DNA of 64,000 nt from Pseudonocardia sp. TRM90224 (GTDB lineage Bacteria > Actinomycetota > Actinomycetes > Mycobacteriales > Pseudonocardiaceae), in assembly GCF_021245725.1 (NCBI RefSeq), contig NZ_JAJGSX010000003.1:496001-560000 (forward strand), in the 5' to 3' direction. Of this stretch, positions 30,209 to 38,209 are shown one piece after another. Each line of letters starts with the position of its first letter. The first letter of the stretch is position 1. The translations under genes and the position numbers were made by a program. Below the pieces are notes generated by a model, which was not told where the DNA came from, ran no database searches, and worked only from the letters and a program-made list of their open reading frames with translations.

Positions 30209-32029
30209 GTGACCCGTACCGTCGATCCCGAGGCCGCCACGGCCACATCGCCGCAGCAGCGGGTGGACGCGTGGCTGGCCGATTTCGAGTCCGCGCTGGC
30301 CGCGAAGGACGTCGAGCGGGCCGCCGCCCTGTTCGCGCCGACGAGCTTCTGGCGCGACCTCATCGCGTTCACGTGGAACCTCACCACCGTGGAAGGGCCC
30401 GACGGCGTTGCCGGGATGCTGCGCGAGGTGATCGACACCGTCGGCGCGAAGGGGTTCCACACCACGGAGGAGGCGACCGAGGCCGACGGCGTGACGGACG
30501 CGTGGATCGGTTTCGAGACCGCCGTCGGGAGCGGCAGCGGGCACCTGCGACTCACGGCCGACGGCGCCTGGACGCTGCTGACCACCCTCTACGAGCTCAC
30601 CGGCTACGAGGAGCCGCAGAACGAGCTGCGTCCCAAGGGTGTGCGGCACGGCGCGATCAAGGACCGGGTCACGTGGCAGGAGGCGCGCGAGGCCGAGCTG
30701 AACGAGATGGGCCGCACGCGCCAGCCGTACGTCGTGGTGGTCGGTGGTGGGCAGGGCGGCATCGCGCTGGGCGCCCGGCTCAAGCAGCTGGGCGTGCCGC
30801 ACGTCGTCGTCGACCGGCACCCGCGGCCCGGCGACCAGTGGCGCGGCCGCTACAAGTCCCTCTGCCTGCACGACCCCGTCTGGTACGACCACCTGCCCTA
30901 CCTGCCGTTCCCCGCGAACTGGCCGATCTTCTCGCCCAAGGACAAGATCGCCGAGTGGCTCGAGATGTACACGCGGGTCATGGAGATCAACTACTGGTCG
31001 TCGACGACGTGCCGCAGCGCGTCCTACGACGCGGACGAGGGCGAGTGGACCGTCGTCGTCGACCGTGACGGCGAGGAGGTCGTGCTCCGGCCGAAGCAGC
31101 TGGTGCTCGCCACCGGGATGTCCGGGAAGCCGAACGTGCCGGTGCTGCCGGGGCAGGACGTCTTCCGCGGCGAGCAGCACCACAGCTCGCAGCACCCCGG
31201 CCCCGACCGGTACAAGGACAAGAAGGTCGTCGTCATCGGCTCGAACAACTCGTCGTTCGACATCTGCGGCGCGCTGTGGGAGGTCGGCGCGGACGTGACG
31301 ATGGTGCAGCGCTCCTCGACGCACATCGTGCGCTCGGACACGTTGATGGACCTCGGCCTCGGTGACCTCTACTCGGAGCGCGCGGTGGCCGCGGGCGTCA
31401 CCACGGCGAAGGCCGACATGATCTTCGCGTCGATCCCGTACCGGATCCTGCACGAGTTCCAGACCCCGGTCTACGCGGCGATCAAGGAGCGCGACGCCGA
31501 GTTCTACGAGCGGCTCGAAGGCGCGGGCTTCCGGCACGACTGGGGCGAGGACGAGTCCGGCCTGTTCATGAAGTACCTGCGCCGCGGCTCGGGCTACTAC
31601 ATCGACGTCGGCGCGGCCGACCTCGTCGCGAACGGGGACGTGAAGCTCGCGCACGGGCAGGTCACCGAGCTCACCGAGGACGCCGTCGTGCTGGCGGACG
31701 GCACCCGGCTGCCGGCCGACGTCGTCGTCTACGCCACCGGCTACGGCTCGATGAACGGCTGGGCCGCCGACCTGATCAGCCAGGAGGTCGCCGACAAGGT
31801 CGGCAAGGTGTGGGGCCTCGGCTCCGACACCACCAAGGATCCAGGCCCGTGGGAGGGCGAGCAGCGCAACATGTGGAAGCCCACCAAGCAGGAAGGGCTG
31901 TGGTTCCAGGGCGGGAACCTGCACCAGTCGCGCCACTACTCCCTCTACCTCGCGCTGCAGCTGAAGGCGCGGTACGAGGGCATCCCGACGCCCGTGTACG
32001 GGACGCCGGAGGTGCACCACCTGCGCTGA
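30209..32029 (+). CDS. Flavin-containing monooxygenase with N-terminal NTF2-like domain (606 aa)
   Basis: The first 160 or so residues form an NTF2/SnoaL-like domain (WLADFESALAAKDVERAAALF, then FWRDLIAFTWNLTT). A two-dinucleotide-domain monooxygenase follows: FAD motif VVVVGGGQGGIALGARLKQLG, NADP motif VVVIGSNNSSFDICGALWEVGADVTMV, and the end motif ADVVVYATGYGSM. It belongs to the YUCCA/FMO-like group and would hydroxylate or oxygenate a small hydrophobic substrate using NADPH. AGGGGAGCC stands before the GTG. It is likely controlled by the divergent PadR. Confidence 0.9.
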   Translation: MTRTVDPEAATATSPQQRVDAWLADFESALAAKDVERAAALFAPTSFWRDLIAFTWNLTTVEGPDGVAGMLREVIDTVGAKGFHTTEEATEADGVTDAWIGFETAVGSGSGHLRLTADGAWTLLTTLYELTGYEEPQNELRPKGVRHGAIKDRVTWQEAREAELNEMGRTRQPYVVVVGGGQGGIALGARLKQLGVPHVVVDRHPRPGDQWRGRYKSLCLHDPVWYDHLPYLPFPANWPIFSPKDKIAEWLEMYTRVMEINYWSSTTCRSASYDADEGEWTVVVDRDGEEVVLRPKQLVLATGMSGKPNVPVLPGQDVFRGEQHHSSQHPGPDRYKDKKVVVIGSNNSSFDICGALWEVGADVTMVQRSSTHIVRSDTLMDLGLGDLYSERAVAAGVTTAKADMIFASIPYRILHEFQTPVYAAIKERDAEFYERLEGAGFRHDWGEDESGLFMKYLRRGSGYYIDVGAADLVANGDVKLAHGQVTELTEDAVVLADGTRLPADVVVYATGYGSMNGWAADLISQEVADKVGKVWGLGSDTTKDPGPWEGEQRNMWKPTKQEGLWFQGGNLHQSRHYSLYLALQLKARYEGIPTPVYGTPEVHHLR

Positions 32030-32102
32030 CCCGCGCGCCGGGTGGCTCCGCCGCCGTGGGGGTGCCGTCAGGTGTATCGCGCAGCTCAACCCGGGGTTGG
32101 GG

Positions 32103-32159
32103 AGGGCAGGAAAGCCACTTTCCTGCCCTGTGAGGGCCGGAAAGTGGCTTTCCTGCCCT
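32103..32159. terminator. Family C 57-bp dyad repeat (C4)
   Basis: AGGGCAGGAAAGCCACTTTC at the left end and GAAAGTGGCTTTCCTGCCCT at the right end form a long dyad; each half can also fold alone. It is 73 bp after the monooxygenase stop and upstream of a gene on the same strand, fitting a terminator position. A trailing GGCTTTCCTGGCAC-like piece at about 32181 may be another partial unit. The rest of the 315-bp gap has no recognisable gene. Confidence 0.68.
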
Positions 32160-32344
32160 CGTGTGCGGAACTCGCACAACCCGGCTTTCCTGGCACCGGC
32201 CGGAGGCCGGGGCCGCCCCGTGGGATAGTCGAACTGCCCTCGAACCTGCCGATCCCGCCAGTTTCCCCGAACTGTCGGTGCCTCGTCGTAGGGTGTTCCC
32301 GCCGGACATGACGGTGTCCCGAGGGTCTGAGGAGGCGGCGCACG

Positions 32345-33358
32345 ATGACCGAGCTGGTTGCTGGCGCGGCTGCGGAGGGCGAGCTGGAGTCGATGCTGGA
32401 GAAGCATCGGGTCGAGCTCACCGGCTACTGCTATCGGATGCTCGGTTCGGCGTTCGACGCCGAGGACGCCGTGCAGGAGACGATGGTGCGGGCGTGGAAG
32501 AGCTACGACAAGTTCGAGGGCCGATCGTCCCTCCGCTCGTGGCTCTACCGGATCGCCACCAACGTCAGCCTCACCATGCTCGAGGGTCGTGGCAAGCGTG
32601 CGCGGCCGATGGACTTCGGGCCGGCGGCGACGGTCGAGACGGCCACGCTCGGCGAGCCGCACGGCGAGGCGACGTGGTTGCAGCCGATCCCCGATGCGTG
32701 GGCGATCCCGGCGGAGGGTGATCCCGCCGAGCTGGCCGTCGCCCGCGAGTCGATCCGGCTCGCGTTCGTCGCGGCGCTGCAGCACCTGCCCGCTCGTCAG
32801 CGCGCCGTGCTGATCCTGCGCGAGGTTCTGCAGTGGAGCGCCGCGGAGACGGCCGAGCTGCTGGGAAGCACGGTCGCGTCGGTCAACAGCGCGCTCCAGC
32901 GGGCCCGGGCCACGCTCGCCGATCAGCAGCCCACCCTCGCCGAGGGCGGCACGGCGGTGGCGCAGGACCAGGAGGAGCTGCTGCGCCGGTTCGCCGATGC
33001 GTTCGAGCGCTACGACGTCGAGTCGATCGTCACGATGCTGCACGAGGACGCCGTGCTCTCGATGCCGCCCTACGAGCTGTGGCTGCAGGGGCCGGCGGAG
33101 ATCGGCAAGTGGTACGTCGGGCCCGGCAAGCCGTGTGAGGGCTCCCGGCTGGTGCCGATCATGGCGAACGGCATGCCGGCGTTCGCCCAGTACCGGCCCA
33201 ACGGCGATGGCAGCCACGAGGCGTGGGCGCTGCAGGTGCTGGAGATCACCGACGGCAAGATCACGCACCAGAACGCGTTCCTCGACACCGCCACGATGTT
33301 CCCGCTGTTCGGTCTCCCCCTGCACCTGGAGCCGGGCGAGCAGGTCACGGCAAGCTGA
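32345..33358 (+). CDS. SigG-type (TIGR02960) ECF sigma factor with C-terminal SnoaL-like domain (337 aa)
   Basis: Paralogue of the protein encoded at 5934: region 2 HRVELTGYCYRMLGSAFDAEDAVQETMVRAW, the linker SSLRSWLYRIATNVSLTML, region 4 LPARQRAVLILREVLQWSAAETAELLGSTVASVNSALQRARATL, then a SnoaL-like domain from about residue 215 (FADAFERYDVESIVTMLHEDAVLSMPPYELW) ending in FPLFGLPLHL. Its ATG is preceded by GAGGAGGC. It ends 14 bp inside the convergent methyltransferase gene. Confidence 0.9.
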   Translation: MTELVAGAAAEGELESMLEKHRVELTGYCYRMLGSAFDAEDAVQETMVRAWKSYDKFEGRSSLRSWLYRIATNVSLTMLEGRGKRARPMDFGPAATVETATLGEPHGEATWLQPIPDAWAIPAEGDPAELAVARESIRLAFVAALQHLPARQRAVLILREVLQWSAAETAELLGSTVASVNSALQRARATLADQQPTLAEGGTAVAQDQEELLRRFADAFERYDVESIVTMLHEDAVLSMPPYELWLQGPAEIGKWYVGPGKPCEGSRLVPIMANGMPAFAQYRPNGDGSHEAWALQVLEITDGKITHQNAFLDTATMFPLFGLPLHLEPGEQVTAS

Positions 33359-34043
33359 AGAAGATCATCGGGTTGCGCAGGGTGCCCCGGGCGCCCTCGA
33401 TCCCCAGCTCGGCGCGCAGCGCGTTGAGCTGGGCGAACACGGCGGGTGCCTGACGTCGCGAGGCGCTGAACACCGGCACCTGCCGGCGTTGCAGCCAGGT
33501 CACCACCTCCGCGCCCTCCGACCACACGCGGGCCTGCCGCCCGCGGAACACGTCGTGGACGCTGACCGGTGTGCCCGAGCGCATCAGCGGGAAGAGGTTC
33601 TGCAGGTACCACCGGCCGAAGCGGCGGCCGTGGTCGGCGTCGACGAACAGGTAGTCGACGGCGGCTGGCACCTTCGTGAGGTTCGCGCGCATGTCGCCGG
33701 CGACGAAGGTCCACCGGTCGCCCACGAGCTCCGACGGCACGTTCCGCACCACGTTGTGGATCTTGTCGAACGAGTGCAGGTGGCCGGTGCCGTTATCGCG
33801 CAGCGCGCTGAGCAGCCACGTCGTCGACCACCCGTGGAACGTGCCCAGCTCCATCACCGTCTGCGGCCGGAGCTCGCGCAGCTTCAAGTAGGTGATCTCG
33901 GCCTCGAGATCGTCGAGCTGCGGGGTCATCCGCCCGCGGGTCGCCTCCCGGAACGCCCGCTGCTGCTCGATCACGGCACCGAGGTCGGACGTGTACTTGC
34001 GGTACAGCTCGCAAACACGTTCCAGCTGGTCGAGCTCATCCAC
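33345..34043 (-). CDS. SAM-dependent methyltransferase, cephalosporin-hydroxylase/Methyltransf_24-like (232 aa)
   Basis: Motif I is TVMELGTFHGWSTTWLLSAL (about residues 63-82), followed by LHSFDKIHN, VAGDMRAN and VDYLFVDADHGRRFGRWYLQNLFPLM, which fits small class I methyltransferases of the Methyltransf_24/CmcI type. The substrate is unknown. The start is the GTG at 34043, 6 nt after TAGTGT (34055-34050), within the last codons of the upstream HAD gene. Confidence 0.78.
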   Translation of the reverse strand: MDELDQLERVCELYRKYTSDLGAVIEQQRAFREATRGRMTPQLDDLEAEITYLKLRELRPQTVMELGTFHGWSTTWLLSALRDNGTGHLHSFDKIHNVVRNVPSELVGDRWTFVAGDMRANLTKVPAAVDYLFVDADHGRRFGRWYLQNLFPLMRSGTPVSVHDVFRGRQARVWSEGAEVVTWLQRRQVPVFSASRRQAPAVFAQLNALRAELGIEGARGTLRNPMIFFSLP

Positions 34044-34052
34044 GCCTGAACA

Positions 34053-34667
34053 CTACTTGCGCGGGCCGGGGAGGAGCTCGTGCAGCGTCCCGATCCGCAG
34101 GTCCGCATCGAGGCCGCGCAGCGCCGCCACCTTCGCGCCGGCCGCCCGGCCGGAGACGATGCCGGGCTCGGCGTCCTCCACGACGAGGCACCGCGTCGGG
34201 TCGACGCCGAGCAGCTGCGCCGCCTTGAGGTAGCCGTCGGGCTCCGGCTTGCCGCGCTCGATGTCCTCGACCGTTACCAGCAGCGGCGCGTCGATCCCCG
34301 CGGCACCCAACCTCGCCTTGGCGAGCCGGACGTCGGCGCTGGTCACGACCGCCCACGGCACGCCGGCCTCGGCGAGGGTCGCGACCAGCTCGTGGGCGCC
34401 GGGGGTGGCGACGACGTCGGCGAGGTCGTCGTACTGGAGGTCGAGCTGCCGTGCCGCGGCGGCTTCGACCTGCTCGTCGTCGAGGTCGGGACGGATCCGG
34501 CGCACGGTCCGGTCGGCCGGGCTGCCGTGCGCGATCGCGAGCACTGCGGCAGGATCTACCCCGTACTCCGCCGCCCACGTCACCCATGCCCGCTCCACGG
34601 CGGCGTCGGAGTCCACCAGCGTGCCGTCCATGTCGAACAGCACGGCGTCGACGCTTCGCAGGTCCAC
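34053..34667 (-). CDS. HAD-superfamily phosphatase, beta-phosphoglucomutase/GPP-like (204 aa)
   Basis: Motif I is VLFDMDGTLVDSD (nucleophile and acid aspartates), motif II is AVVTSAD, and motifs III/IV are in GKPEPDGYLKAAQLLGVDPTRCLVVEDAEPGI. The cap domain inserted after motif I is of the four-helix type, as in sugar-phosphate phosphatases. GGAGGAGAG precedes the GTG. It is divergent from a ROK regulator with a strong dyad between, suggesting sugar-linked control. Confidence 0.9.
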   Translation of the reverse strand: MDLRSVDAVLFDMDGTLVDSDAAVERAWVTWAAEYGVDPAAVLAIAHGSPADRTVRRIRPDLDDEQVEAAAARQLDLQYDDLADVVATPGAHELVATLAEAGVPWAVVTSADVRLAKARLGAAGIDAPLLVTVEDIERGKPEPDGYLKAAQLLGVDPTRCLVVEDAEPGIVSGRAAGAKVAALRGLDADLRIGTLHELLPGPRK

Positions 34668-34684
34668 GTTCTCTCCTCCGATGG

Positions 34685-34709
34685 TTTATCCTCGCCACAC
34701 GAGGATAAA
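34685..34709. promoter_or_regulatory. Operator dyad between HAD and ROK genes
   Basis: TTTATCCTC and GAGGATAAA form perfect 9-bp arms around a 7-nt spacer. It directly precedes the AAAGGAGTG ribosome binding site of the ROK gene, so it probably serves in autoregulation and in control of the divergent HAD gene. Confidence 0.75.
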
Positions 34710-34719
34710 GGAGTGAGCG

Positions 34720-35913
34720 GTGCTGGCAAGTGGTGCGGGTGATCGGGCTCGCCGTGAGCGATGGCGGGCGGCGGCCGACGTGCTGGCCGAAGTGCGTCGC
34801 GAACCGGGTGTGACCAGGGCCGATGTCGCCAAGCGGCTGCAGCTGACGAGCGGCTCGGCCGCGGAGATCGTCGGGCGGCTGCGCACGTTCGAGCTGGTCG
34901 GCGAGGAGCGCGCGCCCGCTTCCGGGCGCGGCCGGCCGACCACCGTCCTCACGGCGAACCCCAACGGCCCGCTCGTCGTCGCCGCTGAGCTGCGCCACGA
35001 GGACTGGCGCTGCGCCGTCGCGGGCCTCGACGGCACGCTCGACGTCACCGCGACCGGCCGGCACGGCGCCGGGGCCGACCCCGAACGGGTGCTCGGCGCG
35101 GTGCGCGCCGCGATCCGCGCCGCGCGGGACGGGCACGGCGAGCGGGTGGTCGCCGTCTCGATCGCCGTCGCGGCGACCGTCCGCGACGACGGCATCGCGC
35201 AGGCGGCCGGCCTCGGCTGGGGCCAGGTCGAGCTGGGGTCGCTGGCCGGCGAGCCGGCGCTGCCGCTGCTCATCGGCAACGACGCGACTCTCGGCGGCGT
35301 CGCGGAAGCCCGGTCGGGTGCCGCGGTCGGCGCCCGGACCGCACTGCACCTGCTGGTGGAGGTCGGGGTCGGCGGCGTACTGGTCGTCGACGGCAGGCCG
35401 CTCACCGGCGCGGGCGGGGCGGCAGGCGAGTACGGCCACGTCCCGTTCGGCGACCGCAAGCTGCGGTGCCCGTGCGGGGCGCTCGGCTGCTGGGACATGG
35501 AGGTCGACGGGCGGGCGCTGGCCCGGCACCTCGGCCGGCCGGCGCCGGTCGACCCGCGGACCTACGCGCGTGACGTCCTGCAGCGCGCCGACTCCGCAGC
35601 GAGGACGGCGGTGGCGACGGTCGCGAGGGCGCTGGCCTCGGGCATCGCCGGCCTCGTCAACGCGCACGACCCGGACGTCGTGACGCTCGGCGGGCTCGCC
35701 GGCCCGCTGCGCGCGGCGGCACCCGACGCGTTCGCCGCGGCGCTCGCCGAAGGGCTGATGACATTCCGGCAGGCCGCGCCCCCGCCGGTGCTCGATGCCG
35801 TGCACGGCGACGACGGCGCGCTCCGGGGCGCTGCCGCTGTCGGGCTCGACGCGGCCGTCAGCGCTAGCGCGCTGGCCGACTGGGCGGACAGGAGGGAACG
35901 ACATGCCGGATGA
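34720..35913 (+). CDS. ROK-family transcriptional regulator (397 aa)
   Basis: An N-terminal MarR-like winged helix (EVRREPGVTRADVAKRLQLTSGSAAEIVGRLRTFELV) is joined to a ROK sugar-kinase-like domain. The ROK zinc motif is present as CPCGALGCWDME, after GAGGAAGEYGHVPFG. Such proteins (NagC/XylR-like) bind a sugar or sugar phosphate and release DNA. The GTG has AAAGGAG upstream. It overlaps the epoxide hydrolase gene by 11 bp, so the pair is co-transcribed. Confidence 0.88.
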   Translation: MLASGAGDRARRERWRAAADVLAEVRREPGVTRADVAKRLQLTSGSAAEIVGRLRTFELVGEERAPASGRGRPTTVLTANPNGPLVVAAELRHEDWRCAVAGLDGTLDVTATGRHGAGADPERVLGAVRAAIRAARDGHGERVVAVSIAVAATVRDDGIAQAAGLGWGQVELGSLAGEPALPLLIGNDATLGGVAEARSGAAVGARTALHLLVEVGVGGVLVVDGRPLTGAGGAAGEYGHVPFGDRKLRCPCGALGCWDMEVDGRALARHLGRPAPVDPRTYARDVLQRADSAARTAVATVARALASGIAGLVNAHDPDVVTLGGLAGPLRAAAPDAFAAALAEGLMTFRQAAPPPVLDAVHGDDGALRGAAAVGLDAAVSASALADWADRRERHAG

Positions 35914-37051
35914 CGTGGTCCCGTTCCGGATCGAGATCCCGGAAGCGGAGCTCGCCGACCTGCGCGCGCGCCTGCGCGGCACCCGCTGGCCGGAGGCGGA
36001 GACCGTCGACGACTGGTCGCAAGGGGTGCCGCTCGCCTACCTGCAGGATCTCTGCGGCTACTGGGCGGAGCACTACGACTGGCGCCGCACCGAGGCGCGG
36101 CTCAACGCGTTCCCGCAGTTCCGGACGGAGATCGACGGGCTCGGCATCCACTTCCTCCACGTGCGCTCGCCGCACCCGGACGCCCTGCCGCTCGTGATGA
36201 CGCACGGCTGGCCGGGTTCGATCGTCGAGTTCATGAAGGTCGTCGGCCCATTGACCGACCCGGAGGATCCGGCCGACGCGTTCCACGTGGTCTGCCCGTC
36301 GCTGCCCGGTTACGGCTTCAGTGACAGACCCACTGCGCCGGGGTGGACGGTCGAGCGGATCGCGGGCGCGTGGGTGCAGCTCATGGCCCGGCTCGGGTAC
36401 CGCCGGTACGGCGCGCAGGGCGGCGACTGGGGCACCAGCATCTCCACCGCGATCGCCCAGCTCGACCCTGAGCACGTCGTCGGGATCCACCTCAACCCGC
36501 CGCTCGCCCCGCCCGACCCGGCAACGTTCGACGACCTGACCCCCGCCGAGCAGGCGTCCCTCGACGCGCTGGAACGTGCGAAGGACTGGGAGGACGGCTA
36601 CTCCGTGCAGCAGTCGACCCGCCCGCAGACCATCGGGTACGGGCTCGTCGACTCGCCCGCGCTGCTGTGCGGCTGGATCGTCGAGAAGTTCCGCGCGTGG
36701 ACCGACTGCGACGGCCACCCGGAGAACGTGCTCACGCGCGACGAGATGCTCGACGACGTGATGCTCTACTGGCTGCCGCGCACCGGCGCGTCGTCGGCCC
36801 GGCTGTACTGGGAGAGCATCCGCGCGGTCGCCGCGCGCTTCCGCGACGGCGTCACCGACACCGTCGACGTCCCGACCGGCTGCTCGATCTTCCCGAAGGA
36901 GCTGCCGCGGCCGTCGAGGCGGTGGGCCGAGCGCCGGTTCGTCGACATCAGGCACTGGAACGAGCTGCCGAAGGGCGGCCACTTCGCCGCCTTCGAGCAA
37001 CCGGCGACGTTCGTGGACGAGGTGCGCACGTTCTTCCGGCTGGTCCGCTGA
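35903..37051 (+). CDS. Epoxide hydrolase, EHN-domain type (382 aa)
   Basis: An N-terminal EHN domain (PFRIEIPEAELADLRARLRGTRWPE) precedes the alpha/beta hydrolase. The oxyanion motif is HGWPGS (H101), the nucleophile is D175 in GAQGGDWG, and the base is H360 in KGGHFAAFEQP. The family opens epoxides by trans-hydrolysis. GGAGGGAACGAC precedes the ATG, which overlaps the ROK regulator gene. The last 16 bases are part of a 22-bp direct repeat copied downstream at 37337. Confidence 0.92.
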   Translation: MPDDVVPFRIEIPEAELADLRARLRGTRWPEAETVDDWSQGVPLAYLQDLCGYWAEHYDWRRTEARLNAFPQFRTEIDGLGIHFLHVRSPHPDALPLVMTHGWPGSIVEFMKVVGPLTDPEDPADAFHVVCPSLPGYGFSDRPTAPGWTVERIAGAWVQLMARLGYRRYGAQGGDWGTSISTAIAQLDPEHVVGIHLNPPLAPPDPATFDDLTPAEQASLDALERAKDWEDGYSVQQSTRPQTIGYGLVDSPALLCGWIVEKFRAWTDCDGHPENVLTRDEMLDDVMLYWLPRTGASSARLYWESIRAVAARFRDGVTDTVDVPTGCSIFPKELPRPSRRWAERRFVDIRHWNELPKGGHFAAFEQPATFVDEVRTFFRLVR

Positions 37052-37358
37052 GCCGCGGCTTTCTCGGCGCCACATGGTGAATCGACCCACCGGGCCCACG
37101 GACTGGCCGCGTGTGGGGGGCAGGAAAGCCACTTTCCTGCCCCCACAGGGCCTGAAAGTGGCTTTCCTGCCCTTGCATGCGCAACGCACACATCCCGCCC
37201 CAGCACGAGTTCTCATCCCTCGTGGCGGCCCGAAGGGCATGGCGGGCCTTCCTGGCACCTCCGCCACACCCGGCCCCAGGCCGCGTGTCCGGGACCCGGC
37301 AGCCGCACCCGGCGCCCTCACCGAGCCGCCGACGCACCGGCTGGTCCGCTGAGCCGCG
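37036..37358. repeat. 22-bp perfect direct repeats bounding a family C region
   Basis: The 22 bp at 37036-37057 (starting CCGGCTGGTCCGCTG, including the end of the epoxide hydrolase gene) recur perfectly at 37337-37358. Between them lie 279 bp with the C5 dyad and the long-repeat flank. The structure looks like a duplication made when the intervening segment arrived, or a recombination scar. No transposase or gene is in this stretch. Confidence 0.75.
37117..37173. terminator. Family C 57-bp dyad repeat (C5), embedded in a longer repeat
   Basis: GGGCAGGAAAGCCACTTTCC and GAAAGTGGCTTTCCTGCCCT ends as in the other C copies. It is followed to about 37250 by sequence that is the reverse complement of the flank of C1 (18527-18668), including GGGCCGCCACGAGGGATG read on the minus strand. 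It is 65 bp after the epoxide hydrolase stop. Confidence 0.68.
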
Positions 37359-37374
37359 ACTACCCTTGGGCGTC

Positions 37375-38184
37375 GTGCCCAGCTCGACGATCCACTGGCC
37401 GGGGATGCGTTCGGAGTACGCGTCCCTGCCGCCGAGCGATGGCACGACCACCACGAAGGCGAACCAGCTCGGGGTCTCGTTCTCGCAGCACACCGGTCCG
37501 GTGCGAACGGTCGACGGGCGGTCGACCAAGGCCGACGTCGCCGCCGGCGCCGTGTTCGTCACCGGCTCCGACGCGATCACGTGGAGCGAGGTCGGCGAGT
37601 GGACCGAGGCGATGGAGATCTACCTCGATCCGGCGCTGCTCCCGGCCGGAGGTGAGGTCGTGACGGCGATGGACGCCCGCGACGGGGTGGTGCTCGGCGC
37701 GGCGCACGTGCTGCGCAGGGCGCACCTGACCGGCGGCCGGCTCACCGACGTGGAAGCGAGCACCCTCGCGCACCGCCTCGCCCGTCACCTCGATGACGTC
37801 TACGCGCCCGGCGCCCGGAAGCGGGTGAACCCACCCGTCGGCGCCATGGACCGCAAGCTGGTGGACCTCGTCGTGCAGTTCGTCGACGCGCACCTGCAGG
37901 AGACGCTCACGCTCGACCGGCTCGCGGACGTTGCCGCGTTGAGCCCGTTCCACTTCGCGCGGGCGTTCCGGGCGAGCACCGGGATCAGCCCGCACCGGTT
38001 CGTGACGGCGCGCCGCATGGAGGCCGCACGTGCCCGCTTGGTGGGATCGCGGGAGAGCGTCGTGGACATCGCGCATGCCGTCGGGTTCTCCAACGTGAGC
38101 CATTTCCGCAGGGTGTTCCGCCGTGAGCTGGGGGCGCTGCCCGGCGAGGTGCGTGGGACAGCAGGAATGGACCCTCCGCGGTAG
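37375..38184 (+). CDS. AraC-family transcriptional regulator (269 aa)
   Basis: Two C-terminal helix-turn-helix units are visible: LTLDRLADVAALSPFHFARAFRASTGISPHRFVTARRMEAARARL and ESVVDIAHAVGFSNVSHFRRVFRRELGALPGE. The N-terminal half is a divergent effector domain. I take the GTG at 37375, 8 nt after TACCCT (37361-37366); the frame is open upstream but only through repeat sequence. The downstream hydrolase/NmrA/SnoaL genes are its probable targets. Confidence 0.85.
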   Translation: MPSSTIHWPGMRSEYASLPPSDGTTTTKANQLGVSFSQHTGPVRTVDGRSTKADVAAGAVFVTGSDAITWSEVGEWTEAMEIYLDPALLPAGGEVVTAMDARDGVVLGAAHVLRRAHLTGGRLTDVEASTLAHRLARHLDDVYAPGARKRVNPPVGAMDRKLVDLVVQFVDAHLQETLTLDRLADVAALSPFHFARAFRASTGISPHRFVTARRMEAARARLVGSRESVVDIAHAVGFSNVSHFRRVFRRELGALPGEVRGTAGMDPPR

Positions 38185-38209
38185 CCGGCCGGCGTGGCAT
38201 CGTCCGCCC

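Noticed and set aside
29453..33325. A very long open frame on the minus strand (about 1290 codons) ending in the PadR gene
   Set aside because: Only the part below 30052 encodes a recognisable protein. The rest lies antisense to the monooxygenase and sigma-factor genes and has the low-complexity, Arg/Gly/Ala-rich composition of a high-G+C shadow frame.
37036..37358. A complete insertion sequence between the 22-bp direct repeats
   Set aside because: Only 279 bp lie inside and there is no transposase frame, so at most it is a non-autonomous element or a duplication scar.
18486..37374. Short frames encoding peptides such as GQESHFPAL or GRKATFLP across the repeats
   Set aside because: The same peptide appears at every family C copy because the repeat DNA is read in several frames; there is no start signal or sign of selection for protein.
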